Shown in pieces: positions 22,301-33,822 of a stretch of DNA of 64,000 nt. A program made the position numbers and the translations under genes. The stretch covers positions 112,592,836 to 112,656,835 of the forward strand of contig OZ026518.1 in the NCBI GenBank assembly GCA_964019695.1. The letters are read 5' to 3'. The DNA comes from Loripinus fragilis. Its lineage: Eukaryota > Mollusca > Bivalvia > Lucinida > Lucinidae. Within the stretch, counting starts at the first letter, position 1, and the number at the start of each line of letters is the position of its first letter. The notes beneath the pieces are model-generated. The model was not told the DNA's origin. It was given only the letters and a program-made list of their open reading frames with translations, and searched no databases.

Positions 22301-23677
22301 GTGTACATCATTTTCCTAAAACTTCCTAAAGTTCCTACGTTGTACTGGTTACCTAAACTCCATAAAAAACCCTATAAAGCAAGATTTATTGCTAATTCTA
22401 GTTCTTGTACGACAACAGAACTTTCTAAATTGTTAACCTCGTGTCTTACAGCTGTTAAAAAACATGTTATCAAATATTGTGAAAAGGTATATGAGAGATC
22501 CGGTAAAAACCTATTTTGGTCTATTAAAAATTCAGGTGAAATTTTAGATAAACTTAAAGCTAGAGATTTCAATGCGACCAGTTTGTCTACTTATGATTTT
22601 TCTACTCTTTACACTACTTTACCTCATAATTTAATTAAAGATAAACTTATTAATCTTATTGAAAGAACCTTCCAGAGATAAGGCTCTCCTTACCTTGCAT
22701 GTAATGACAGAAATGCATTTTTTACTTCAGAAAAACCTAAGAAATATCATGCATGGTCGTGTCAATATGTATGTGACGCACTGACCTTTTTGTTGGACAA
22801 CTTTTTTATTCGATTTGGCACCAAGCTCTATAGACAAGTAGTTGGGATTCCTATGGGCACTAATTGTGCTCCCCTGGTTGCAGATTTATTCCTGTTTTGT
22901 TATGAGAGGGACTTTATGATATCTCTTTCTGATGATAAGCAGGCTGATGTTATTGATGCGTTTAACACTACTTCCAGATATTTGGACGATATTTTAAATA
23001 TTAATAATGTTTATTTTGATAATATGGTTAGTCAAATATACCCTTCAGAGCTCCAACTTAATAAAGCCAATGCCTCTGATACCGAAGCTGCATTTTTAGA
23101 CTTGCATTTGTCAATTTCTAATGATATTGTTTCTACCAAAATTTATGATAAACGTGACGACTTTGATTTTGAAATTGTCAATTTCCCATTTTTAGATGGT
23201 GATGTTCCTCGTTCTACATCCTATAGAGTCTATATCTCTCAACTCATTCGTTTTGCTAGAGCATCTAGCTATGTTGCTGACTTCAACACTCGCAATAAAT
23301 TGTTAACTCAGAAACTTCTTAAACAAGGCTATCGGTATCATAAACTTCGCAAAACATTTTCTAAATTTTATAGACGATACTATGATTTGATTTCTAAATT
23401 CCAAGTTGGACTTAAATCTCTCTTGCGCCAAGGACTTTTGGAACCTGATTTCTATGGTGACTTGGTATATAAATTGAAGAAGATTGTTGGCTCTAATAAT
23501 TTTTCAGCGCAGTTCATTAAAATAATTTCTCATTATAAAAAGATTGGCTATAACATTAATGTATTGCAACAGACTGCATGCTTGGTGGTCAACCCATTCA
23601 CGGTTGGCAACTTTGCTTTCCTCTTTAATTGCACGCCGGTGGGTTGGACTTCAGACTCTATGATGGTTCCGACTTAA
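22301..23677 (+). pseudogene. Penelope-like reverse transcriptase, one stop codon
   Basis: One frame of about 458 codons interrupted by a TAA at 22679-22681 (after TFQR; the sister copy has Glu there). Motifs: LPKLHKK, YDFSTLYTTLPH (catalytic D), GIPMGTNCAPLVADLF, RYLDDIL (catalytic DD), SDTEAAFLDLHLS and a C-terminal PRSTSYRVYISQLIRFAR block. The C-terminus ends at 23677 in the tail ...GWTSDSMMVPT. The truncated N-terminus lacks the CxC region. Confidence 0.82.
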
Positions 23678-24215
23678 AGACTTATCTATTGATGAGATGG
23701 TAGGGGCCTGATGCTTTGGCTGTTTGTCGGGCCCACCGGGGTTTACCTGTTGGATTTCTTTTGCTCAGGTATTCAGTTTAATTTACTGTTGAGTCCTTAT
23801 CCTGGCTTTATCTCCTTGTTAAATCTTGATTTATATGTTTTAGGAGATGATGCATTGATAAGTTAGGGGTCTTTCATGCAAACCAAATATCTATGTGTCT
23901 TGATCCACATCTGAATTAAGGGTGAGGTTGGCGCGGTTAAACCGGCTTAAGCCCTCCAGTAAAATATTTTACTGACCGTTCCAAGGCGGTACTTCTTTTG
24001 TGGATCTTTTATGTTTTTGTTCTGACTTGTGTTTGCTATGTCTGTGCGCGTCTGTTTATATGTGCTTTGTGGTCACCTGCTGGGAAAGGGCTGACCTCTT
24101 GGCTCTCGTTTGTGGTGTCTTCTGTGAGTTTGTCACTTTCCCATTGGTATCCTGGGTCAGGTGTGGTACTTGATTGTATCGATTCCTGATCTTTGCACCT
24201 TTACTTACTTTACTT
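22301..24215 (+). mobile_element. Penelope-like (Naiad-type) retroelement, 5'-truncated
   Basis: Starts near the RT fingers (KVPTLYWLPKLHKK) and continues to the end of the 3' UTR (GATCTTTGCACC then TTTACTTACTTT). The UTR of about 540 nt includes the 16-bp palindrome AGTAAAATATTTTACT at about 23961-23976. No GIY-YIG domain follows the RT, unlike canonical Penelope. That favours the N-terminal-endonuclease Naiad type, whose 5' part would be missing here. Confidence 0.75.
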
Positions 24216-24565
24216 CCACCCTCGAGAAACTGAGTAGATCCTGATCAGCTGCCTCCAATGGAGCAAGTGTCCATGATGCACACAGTTTCTCATCGTCAGG
24301 ACAAGTCTAATTAAACCAACAAGGAAATACATCACTGGTTCTTAAGTAAAATTATATATTTTACAGCTCAAAAACCACCCAATGTGTAGATATATAAACC
24401 TGCCATCTTATTAGGTCAAGTACAGTATTGGAAGTATAGAACCAGAGTTAAATTGGTACATTGCAGCTAAAAAAATGGCTTCGAGATGAGAGGGACTACC
24501 TGGTTCAGAGTCCACTCAGAATGATCCTGATCATGAGGACCTTACATTGTGAATCAAAATAGAAA

Positions 24566-24806
24566 TGAGCCGCGACATGAGGTCTCGACATGTGGCATGT
24601 GCGACTAGCAGAGCCTCAGATCAGCCTGCACATATGCGCAGTCTGATCAGAGCCTTTGCTAGTCGTTTGAATATTCTATGAATATTTAGCTACCGACCAA
24701 ACAGCATTTTGAGTGTATAAGCTTAATAGGCAGCTGCACAGGCTCGTCTTGAGTCTACACATGTCAAAATGCCACATTGTTGGAAATCACATGCCACGGG
24801 TCTAAT
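24566..24806 (+). repeat. GAGCC-ended MITE, copy 5
   Basis: Left end TGAGCCGCGACATGAGG, right end degenerate (CCACGGGTCTAAT). Sits between the two inverted Penelope-like copies. Confidence 0.65.
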
Positions 24807-24884
24807 ACTACTTCATAACTAAAATTTTACTCTCTATATAGATAGAAATTAATAAATTCTGTATAGGAGAAGAGGTTCCGAAAG

Positions 24885-27130
24885 TCCTTGGCGCAAGAGA
24901 GATTTAAGTCCAACTTGGAATTTAAAAATCAAATCATAGTATCGTCTATAAAATTTTCAAAAAGTTTTGCAAAGTTTATGATACCGATAGCCTTGTTTAA
25001 GAAGTTTCTGAGTTAACAATTTATTGCGAGTGTTGAAGTCAGTAACATGGCTAAATGCTCTAGCAAAACGAATGAGTTGAGAGATATAGACTCCATAGGA
25101 TGTAGAACGAGGAACATCACCATCTAAAAATGGGAAATTGACAATTTCAAAATCAAAGTCGTCACGTTTATCATAAATTTTGGTAGAAACAATATCATTA
25201 GAAATTGACAAATGCAAGTCTAAAAATGCAGCTTCGGTATCAGAGGCATTGGCTTTATTTAGTTGGAGCTCTGAAGGGTATATTTGACTTACCATATTGT
25301 CAAAATAAACATTATTAATATTTAAAATATCGTCCAAATATCTGGAAGTAGTGTTAAATGCATCACTAACATCAGGCTGCTTATTATCAGAAAGAGACAT
25401 CATAAAGTCCCTCTCAAAACAAAACAGGAATAAATCTGCAACCAGGGGAGCACAATTAGTGTCCATAGGAATCCCAACTACTTGTCTATAGAGCTTGGTG
25501 CCCAATCGAATAAAAATGTTGTCCAACAAAAAGCTCAGCGCATCACATACATTTTGACACGACCATGCATGATATTTTCTAGGGTTTTCTGAAGTAAAGA
25601 AAGCATTTCTGTCATTACATGCAAGGTAAGGAGAGCCTTCTCTCTGGAATGTTCTTTCAATAAGATCAATAAGTTTATCTTTAATTAAATTATGAGGTAA
25701 AGTTGTGTAAAGAGTAGAAAAATCATAAGTAGACAAACTGGTCGCATTGAAATCTCTAGCTTTAAGTTTATCTAAAATTTCAACTGAATTTTTAATTGAC
25801 CAAAATAGGTTTTTACCGGATCTCTCATATACCTTCTCACAATATTTGATAACATGTTTTTAACAGCTGTAAGACACGAGGTTAACAATTTAGAAAGTTC
25901 TGTTGTCGTACAAGAACTAGAATTAGCAATAAATCTTGCTTTATAGGTTTTTTATGGAGTTTAGGTAACCAGTACAACGTAGGAACTTTGTCTTGGTTTT
26001 CTTTAGCTTTGACACCAAAATGTAGGGCTGTATGACAACCATGCCCATCAACAATCACCCTCTCACTTAAAGAAGGCTGCAGTTTATAGGCATTAGTGTC
26101 AACAAGCTCACACTTAAGAGTATTAATATAATATAACCGTCAAACAACTACAACATTGTTAGCAGCTTTATCTGCTGGAACCAAAACATAGTTCATATGA
26201 AAATCCTGGAAACCTCGTTTAAGATGACGAAAAGAAGATTTAGGTTTAGAGGGCAAAAGATGTGTATTACGAGAGTAAAATGAAATACGAGTATCAATAA
26301 TTTTAAAAATGTTAATCTTCCATTCCTTCAAGGCATCAGGTTCAACATTTTCCCGTTTGCACCAACGATTGCTAAAGTCATTTAAAGAAGCAGCGATCTC
26401 TCTACGACATTTAGAGAAATCAATATTAGAGGGAAATCTATATTTAGGAGCTTTAGAAATGATACTGCGAACTCTAGCGTCAGGAATGACATTTAGATTA
26501 CCTGTAAAAACAGAGGGATATAAATAATTAGAATTTTTACAATATCAGGAGGCAGGAGTATTAGAATGTATATCTAAATCATTTACAATTTTATTAAAGT
26601 TAAATATAGTAGACCTAATTGGTTTGTTATATTTATAACAAATGATAGGAGTTTCAGAATTATTAAAGTAATTTGGAATAGATGAAATCACGGAATTATC
26701 CTTGAAGATACTATGTAAATCAATAAACTCAATACCTTTGTTAATGAATGGAATTTTTTATAAAATGTCGTTTATGGTTGACCTCAGAATCGATATAAGG
26801 ACTAAGGAAATGTTGATCATAACACCTTGTAAGGAGTGCTGCTTTATATAATTTGTTTGCTCTATCGTAAAGTTTATTAGCCTCTAACTCTAAATTGCGT
26901 AAAACTGAGATAGGCAAGAAACTTAAAAATGAAAATAACCATGCCGACCATGATTAGTTAAAGCCAAAGAAAGATCCTTTAGAGAAGTATTTAAGCGTTT
27001 TTCAGTACAAATTTTGCGCTTAATGTTGCCATTTTTACGTTTACCATGAGATCTACTTTTACGTTTTCTACATTCCAAAACTTGGAATTTAGATATCAAA
27101 TCATAGTATCGTCTAAAAATTTAGAAAAGG
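24885..27130 (-). pseudogene. Penelope-like (Naiad-type) element with CxC region, RT, and two in-frame TGA
   Basis: Longest copy in the window. On the minus strand: N-terminal region (ICYKYNKPIRS), the CxC motif with TGA at 26547-26545 in place of the first Cys, SKCRREIAASLNDF, FRHLKRGFQDFH, VPADKAANNVVVV then TGA at 26142-26140 in place of Cys, YYINTLKCEL, and the RT core (TLYWLPKLHKK, STYDFSTLYTTLPH, GIPMDTNCAPLVADLF, RYLDDIL). One-base indels near 25950, 25860, 26760 and 26935 make it a pseudogene. The two TGAs are 405 nt apart, in one frame. No GIY-YIG region was found upstream. The copy is cut at its 3' end inside the RT C-terminus (24885). Near 27083-27130 a short RT C-terminal piece precedes it, a tandem relic. 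Confidence 0.78.
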
Positions 27131-27163
27131 TTTTGCGAGTCACTTGTTTACATGATTACATGG

Positions 27164-27530
27164 TTGTTACAAACTCGCAGCTAGACACCACAAACGAGAG
27201 CCAAGAGGTCAGCCCTTTCCCAGCAGGTGACCACAAAGCACATATAAACAGACGCACACAAAGACATAGCAAACGAAAGACAGAAAAAAACATAAAAGAT
27301 CCACAAAAGAAGTACCGCCTTGGAACGGTCAGTTAAATATTTTACTGGAGGTCTTAAACCGGTTTAACGGCGCCAACCTCACTTGCATGAAAGACCCCTA
27401 ACTTATCAATGCATCATCTCTTAAAACATATAAATCAAGATATAACAAGGAGATAAAGCAAAGATAAGGACTCAACATAAATAAAACTGAACACCGGAGC
27501 AAAAGAAATCCAACAGGTAAACACTAGTTT
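27164..27530 (-). mobile_element. Penelope-like 3'-UTR fragment
   Basis: Minus-strand 3' UTR with the internal block around CTTCTTTTGTGGATC and the palindrome variant AGTTAAATATTTTACT, cut before the terminal GATCTTTGC block. With the RT snippet at 27083-27130 it forms the upstream partial unit of a tandem pair. Confidence 0.7.
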
Positions 27531-27711
27531 GCACATCAGCATAGAGTGATAAGCTCATTCCTGTTTTCTGCCGTGATAAATAGACTGTGTTCTAGTTGTA
27601 GCTGCTTGAAAATGCTATATTTAGCCTTAATTACCACAAGATTTGGTTACAATATACAATTATGTACAGCTGTATGCATCAAACATAGTTATTACATGTA
27701 GTTTTTATACC

Positions 27712-30640
27712 CCGCCACTAAAGTGTGGCGGGGTATTATGTTATACCTTTCAGTGTCTGTCCATCCGTCCGTCCGTCCAGCTGTGCTCACCATTTCCGAT
27801 CGATAACTTGAGTATTTATTCACGGATTTTTTTCAAATTTTGCATACATATTGTTATCGGCGATGAGTGGTATGGGATTGTTAATGGGCAAAATCCGTCC
27901 ATTTTTAACGGAGTTACTGCCCTTTTTCGTATTGGAAAAATGGTTTCTGGCCTGTTATTCCTATACTGTTCATGATATCTGAATGAAACTTCACAGATAT
28001 GTTGCACATCAAAGGTTACATATTGTGACTAAGGACCGTCACTCTGACCTTCCCAGTTTGTGAATTATCCGCCCTTGATAGGTCTGAAAAAAGGCTTTTG
28101 ACCTATTGTTCCTTTACTATATGGAATATCTGAATATAACTTCACAGATATGTTTCACATCAAAGGTAACATATTGTGGCTAAGAACCGTCACTCTTACC
28201 TTTCCCGTTTGTGAGTTATCTGCCCTTGATTGAATTAAAAAATGTTTTTTACCCGTAGTTCCTTTACTATGTGGAATATTTAAATGAAACTTTACAGATA
28301 TGTTTCACATCAAAGGTTACATACTGTGACAAAGAACCATCACTCTTACCTTTCCAGTTCATGAGTTATCTGCCCTTGATTGATCTGAAAAATGTTTTTT
28401 GACCTGTAGTTCATTTACTATATGGAATATCTGAATGAAACTTCACAGACATGTTGATCACCAAAGGTTACATATTGTAACTAAGGATCGTCACTCCTAC
28501 CTTTCCAGATTGTGAGTTATCCACCCTTGATTGATCTGAGAATTGGTTTTTGGCCTGTAGTTTCCTTTACTATATGGAATATCTGAATGAAACTTCACAG
28601 ATATGTTGAACTTCAAAGGTTACATACTTTTAGTAAGGACCGTCACCCTTACCTTTCCAGTTCATGAGTTATCCGCCCTTGATTGATCTGAAAACTTGAA
28701 AAATTGTTTTTGACCTGTAGTTCATTTACTATATGGAGTATCTGAATGAAACTTCACAGATATGTTGACCATCAAAGGTTACATATTGTGGGTAAGGATC
28801 GTCACTCTTACCTTTCCAGATTGTGAGTTATCCACCCTTGATTGATCTGAGAATTGATTTTTGACCTGTAGTTCATATCATCCGTCCGTGCTCACTGTTT
28901 CCGATCGATAACTTGAGTATTTATGCACAGAATTTTTTCAAATTTTGCATACATATTGTTATTGGGGATGAGTGGTATGGGATTGTTAATGGGCAAAATC
29001 CGACCATTTTCGATGGATTTTTCTCCCTTTAAAAAATGGCTTCTGGCCTGTTATTCTTTTACTGTTTATGATATCTGAATGAAACTTCACAGATATGTTG
29101 AACAGCAAAGGTTACATATTACAACGAAGGACCGTCACTCTTACCTTTCCAGTTCATGAGTTATCCGCCCTTGATTAATCTGGAAAATGTTTTTGACCTG
29201 TAGTTCCTTTACTATATGAAATATCTGAATGAAACTTCACAGATATGTTGACCATCAAAGGTTACATATTGTGACTAAGGATCGTCACTCTTACTTTTCC
29301 AGTTCATGAGTTATTCGCCCTTGATTGATCTGAAAAATGGTTTTTGACCTGTAGTTCATTTACTATATGGAATATCTGAATGAAACTTCACAGATATGTT
29401 GACCATCAAAGGTTACATATTTTGAGTAAGAACCGTCACGCTTACCTTCTTACCTTTCCCGTATTTAAGTTATCCGCCCTTGATTAATCTGAAAAATGGT
29501 TTTTGACCTGTAGTTCCTTTACTATATGGCCATGGAATACTGGTATACAGACCACTAAAGTAACCTATCATGGACAGGGACAGCTACTCTGCCCATTCCT
29601 GTTCCTGAAATAAATGCCCTTGATGCCTTTGAACAATGAGTTTTTGCTCTTTTGATAGTTAACAATATGGAATATCTTATTGAAACTTCAGAGGGAGGTT
29701 GCATATTGTGACCTATGGGGGAACTTGTCTTGCCTTGCCTGTTGAGTTATTGCCCCTTGATGTATCTGAAAACTTTTTTGATTTGCAGTTGGTATCCATC
29801 AGTCAATTTATATTCACTCTTCCATTTACATCTGGCTTCTGTTCAGTTAATTTGTTTACTTGAACGTTCTTTCACTGATCTCTGGTGAACATAGGTCAGT
29901 GCGTACTTAATGAAGATCCATATCGCTTTCTGCGTGTTGTCTCCAGTCAACAGTTTGAAGATATTTGCTGATGCTGATCAGATGTTTGATGATACTTGTG
30001 GATGGGACTACAGTTACAAATAAACAGGTGAATGTATATGTTACTTGTGCATGAGATGTTTATGGCACCCTTTCAAACTATGCACCAAGTATGACCATAT
30101 AGATACTATATGCTTAAAAATTAGCATAAAAATAGAACTTGCTTCAATTCCAATCCTGTAGATCTATTCTAAGTATGAATATGTCTGGTATGTCAAATTG
30201 ATATGTTCAAACTGGAAATAGAGCTAGGCCTTTATCAAATATAATTTGAAATTGGTCATGTATAAATCATTGTCTCTGGTAGACATGACTTTGCATGGTT
30301 TGAATAAATATGAAGAGGGAAAATGATCCATTTAGAATCTCTTTTCTGTACATTTTTTCATTTGTCTTATCTGCTTGCTGCTTTGCTTTGAATGAGCCTT
30401 TTTTATATGACAAAATTAAAAAGTTTCTTTAAATTTGGAAAGCCTAATTTGAATCTACCCTAATCAGAATTTCCCATATTATTAGAAATCTCACTAGACT
30501 GCTCATGTATCTGTGATTTATATCAATATCTATTTAGAGTTAGGACGTCATATCACTGTCTATCTCAGTTCTGTTGCTATTTAGGCATTATATATCTCAC
30601 AAAATAATTTTTGGTGCCCCCAGCAGTGGCGGGGTATTAT
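27712..30640 (+). mobile_element. Large bivalve-type repeat with ~155-bp internal units
   Basis: Starts with a small palindrome (CCCCGCCAC - loop - GTGGCGGGG) followed by GTATTATG. The same GTGGCGGGGTATTATG occurs at the right edge (30623-30638). Inside are about ten units of ~155 bp with TATGGAATATCTGAATGAA, CTTCACAGATATGTTGA and GAGTTATCCGCCCTTGATTG. A longer lead block containing TTCCGATCGATAACTTGAGT occurs at 27797 and again at 28900, so there is a second-order repeat. No credible ORF. Confidence 0.65.
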
Positions 30641-31158
30641 GCAGTGCTTGTGGTGCTTTTATTTTCTGGTCATAAAGCTTTCCTATTTTCTAGTCACATT
30701 GTGGTATTGTTTTAATAAATGACCAAATATTGACGTTATGTGTTTTGGAGTAATCTTTGTTTCACTTCATTTTTCATGAATATAGGTGTGCAGAAGTCCA
30801 ATTGGAGTTTTTGTGATCAAGAAATTTGTTTCAAAATAATGACCCCAAGAATAAAAAACGTGAGTATGACTGTTATTGTTCTGTGGCTCTTAACAAGACA
30901 TCAGGAAGACAATTAAAGCAAAGAAACCAGCTCTCGATTCTTCGCCAAGATGATTGCAAAACTGAAAAGGACACAACGTAATGCATAGCAAAACAAAAAC
31001 CAATGCAGAACTCCCACAAACAATGTAGGGTGCCTAAAACAATGAATCAAGAACAACAGAACGGCTGCAATAGAACGGGTGGCACCTTAGCCACCGGGGG
31101 TGTGGGTGGGTGGGGACTTAAATGCAATGCATCTTCACGGAGGAACAATCTAATCAAA
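30641..31158. other. No gene recognised
   Basis: AT-rich. 30930-31000 has a block (GATGATTGCAAAACTGAA) related to about 12300-12325, probably the reverse strand of a Penelope-like 3' subfamily. Confidence 0.35.
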
Positions 31159-31430
31159 TTAACACACTATGATGAAACAAGGAAAATACTCACAGGTAGT
31201 CAGAAATAAAGAAAACCTCAAGTTGACCCAGCCAAAGACACGCAACAGGCCAACAAGAGGTGCACAATTAATACCTACAATATGTCTATACAATTTCGAG
31301 CCAAATCTTATAAATATATTGTCCAAAAGATAACGGAGAGCATCACAAACTTTCTGAAATGACCACAAATTATATCTTTTAAGGTTTCAAAAGTGAAAAA
31401 TGCGCGTTTCTCATTATAGACCAAATAAAG
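31159..31430 (-). pseudogene. Penelope-like RT fragment
   Basis: On the minus strand codons read FQKVCDALRYLLDNIFIRFG, matching the same region of the copies at 22.3 and 25.5 kb. The catalytic GIPMGTNCAPL block is shortened (GINCAPLV). A short relic. Confidence 0.65.
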
Positions 31431-31486
31431 TGAGACCTCTCATTTAAAAGTTTATTCAATTCAGTATTTCTTTGATTATATTCTGA

Positions 31487-32612
31487 GCTACAAAAGAAGC
31501 CTGACACTTTTTACTTGCTTCAAACTCGTAAATAACAAATTATAAAGCTAATCCGATATGCTTATTTTAATAACAAGACATTAGAAAGTATTCTTCGAAA
31601 AAATATATTTATCAAATACAGAACATGACGCCACAGCGTAAAAAAACACCGTTTTTATCACTTTTGCCTCGGGAGGGTATGTCTAGATCTTTTTTGAAAA
31701 CTTTTTTTCATGTATGCAATGCCAATACCAGTACAGACAAAAGCGCATCTAAAATTTGCAATTTCTTCCTGTGACGTATGATATGGGGTTTTTAAGTTTT
31801 GCTTTTGACGTTGTTTAAATGGCAGTGTTTTTTCATTTGTTTAAGCAATTTCTAGAAACTGAAATGACTTGGAGTCAACCAATCATTGTAAGAGAATGCA
31901 TTTTCAAAAATCAGAACTTATGTTTCTCGTCACGTTAAATGGTAAAAGCCGAATAAACCAAGTTTAACGTCAATTAAGGAACAACGTAAACTATGGATAA
32001 TAACCGTTTTTTTTTCTTTGTCAACGTATGTCGCCGTTTAGTGTGTGCTGTTTACTTTGCAATAGTGCCAATTGGCTACACTTTACTTTAATCGCGTATG
32101 AATTTCAAGCTTTACAGTATACACATATCAGCATGTCTTTGTAACGCTCTTGACGTCGCTAAATGGACATAGGCGGCAGCTACGGAGTTCAAAACGACTG
32201 AAACATTGTCAAAATGCATTCCAAATATCATACAAAGTGAAAAAAGTTTATAAAAGTGGCAGTGCTTTTTAAACGCTCATAAAACGCTGATAACGAAAAC
32301 TTAACGTTAAGAAAATGAAAATAGACTTTTGGGTTGAACAATGCTTGCATGCTTAATTTGAATGCCAAGGAGATGTCTATGAAACAACAAAGAATCACAC
32401 TAAAGCGGTTTCTGGTGAATTTTGCGTGATTTCCTTGTTCTTGCGAAAATTGATTTTAAGGGGTTACGTGACGTATCGATAGCTGACGTCTGAAATTAGT
32501 TCATCTTTTCAAAAAATTTCAGTGCATCTTAGTCTACCTTTGTTCAGCTTTACGCAATGGAAAGACAAGTGTGCATCGTATTCATTTACTACCAAAAAAT
32601 TGACACCTAGTG
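31487..32612 (-). mobile_element. Non-autonomous TIR element, copy 1 (inverted relative to 60948)
   Basis: Reverse complement of the element at 60948-62072 over nearly its whole length, for example CTTGCTTCAAACTCGTAA near 31520 and GCATCTTAGTCTACCTT near 32524. Its ends are more worn. No ORF is conserved between the copies. Confidence 0.65.
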
Positions 32613-32794
32613 ACTTTCCAAAGTCTGTTCATTTTTTCTTCTGTCTTTTAGTCTTTTTTCACAATTGTATTCCCATAAATACAATGTTCGACGGTCGAAA
32701 ACTGAATGAATAAACATTTTGAAGTCTAGGTTAAAAGGGCTTTCACTTTACTAAACCATTAAAGGGACCGTTCATCTCAAATTAATTCTGAAAT

Positions 32795-33011
32795 GTAGGG
32801 ACTTGGGCAAGTCTAGCTATGATCCTCATCAACAAACGCACCAAACTTAGCAGCCGTATGTCACTGATGCCTTTCAACGACAGATCTCTCGTCAAGCAAT
32901 ATGCTCATTGGTATAAGTAGTGCTAAGTTCTTGCTTTAGGGTGTTAATGTAGTACGTTTTTCAAACACCCAAAATGCTGTTAGCAGCCTATTCTGCTGGT
33001 GCTAAAACAAA
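32795..33011 (-). pseudogene. Penelope-like N-terminal RT fragment with Cys-position TGA
   Basis: Minus-strand codons read ...LAPAE-stop-AANSILGV-TGA-KTYYINTLKQELS. This matches the longer copy (PADKAANNVVVV-TGA-RLYYINTL), but is clearly diverged. The TGA is at 32963-32961. A TAG replaces the Lys of DKAAN and other lesions follow, so it is dead. It abuts, in opposite orientation, the + strand 3' UTR at 33012. Confidence 0.65.
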
Positions 33012-33089
33012 CTTCCAGTAAGCCCTCGAGTAAAATACTGACCGTTTTAAGGCGGTGCTTCTTTTGTGGATCATTTATGTTATTTATTT
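33012..33089 (+). mobile_element. Penelope-like 3' UTR, left half (split by insertion)
   Basis: Matches the UTR block at about 23950-24012 (AAGCCCTC, AGTAAAATA, CTGACCG, CTTCTTTTGTGGATC). It stops where the recombinase retrotransposon begins and resumes at 42586. Confidence 0.7.
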
Positions 33090-33097
33090 CATTTATG

Positions 33098-33297
33098 GTT
33101 TTGGAGACAAAAATTTGTAGGAGTGCTTGTTGCGAAGCTGGCTTGTTTGTTGAAATGAAACGGAACACAAGGTTGTTGTAAAAGGGCATTTATTGTAAAA
33201 ATGCCAGAGATAGTTGAAAGTAAACAGTATGAACTATTTTGCAATGAACAGATGATAAAAAGTGAATTTCGGCAAATGTGGGCAAATAAAAAGCGCC
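33098..33297 (-). repeat. Split direct repeat B2
   Basis: 200 bp, same as 34049-34248 with one T/C difference that I could see. Contains GGCAT - loop - ATGCC, a short hairpin. Forms the 3' end of the element. Confidence 0.9.
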
Positions 33298-33304
33298 GAC
33301 CAAA

Positions 33305-33607
33305 GGGGATCTGTCTTAGGTTGTACCCCGAAAGGATAGGGGATCTGTCTTTGGTTGTACCCCAAAAGGATAGGGGATCTGTCTCTGGTTGTACCCCTGT
33401 TGAGAGTTGTAGTATATAAATACACTGAGTTATGATAACAAAAGAACGACCTGGATTGCATAGTAACATATCACACCTGAGGGGATCTGTCTTAGGTTGT
33501 ACCCCAAAATGATGAGGGATCTGTCTTAGGTTGTACCCTGCGAGCATAAGGGATCTGTCTTAGGTTGTACCCCTGGGGAACAGGGGATCTGTCTTAGGAT
33601 GTACCCC
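33305..33607. repeat. Hairpin family III: seven G-stem hairpins in the A2-B2 spacer
   Basis: Seven copies start at about 33305, 33339, 33373, 33481, 33515, 33548 and 33581. Each has a G-run, a near-constant 17-nt centre (ATCTGTCTTAGGTTGTA or one-base variants) and a C-run. Stem partners change together: GGGG/CCCC in most, AGGG/CCCT in the fifth, CAGGGG/CCCCTG in the last. ORFs over this block are shadows. Confidence 0.75.
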
Positions 33608-33822
33608 TGAGTAGTTCTATATATAGACTCAATGGTATGCAATAAGATAACAAAATTAATGAACTGAATTACATGTTGACATCAGTTAGCGTGAACAAGA
33701 AAGCAATACAATAAGCTAATGATACATTATATACATGGTAGTGTAGATGATACGATCACTCTGAGCCAATAATTGAAATGCAGTGTTAACAGAAATAAGG
33801 TGGCGGTGAGGGAAGGAGGTGG

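Noticed and set aside
22679..22681. Stop in the + Penelope-like RT as a further selenocysteine site
   Set aside because: It is TAA, and the sister copy has Glu there, so it is an ordinary nonsense change.
23678..24215. SECIS element in the Penelope-like 3' UTR
   Set aside because: I looked for ATGA ... AA ... GA in a paired context and found none that was convincing; a dedicated search is needed before calling it.
33305..33607. CRISPR-like array
   Set aside because: Eukaryotic context, repeats have uneven spacing and are hairpins in a retrotransposon; no cas genes.
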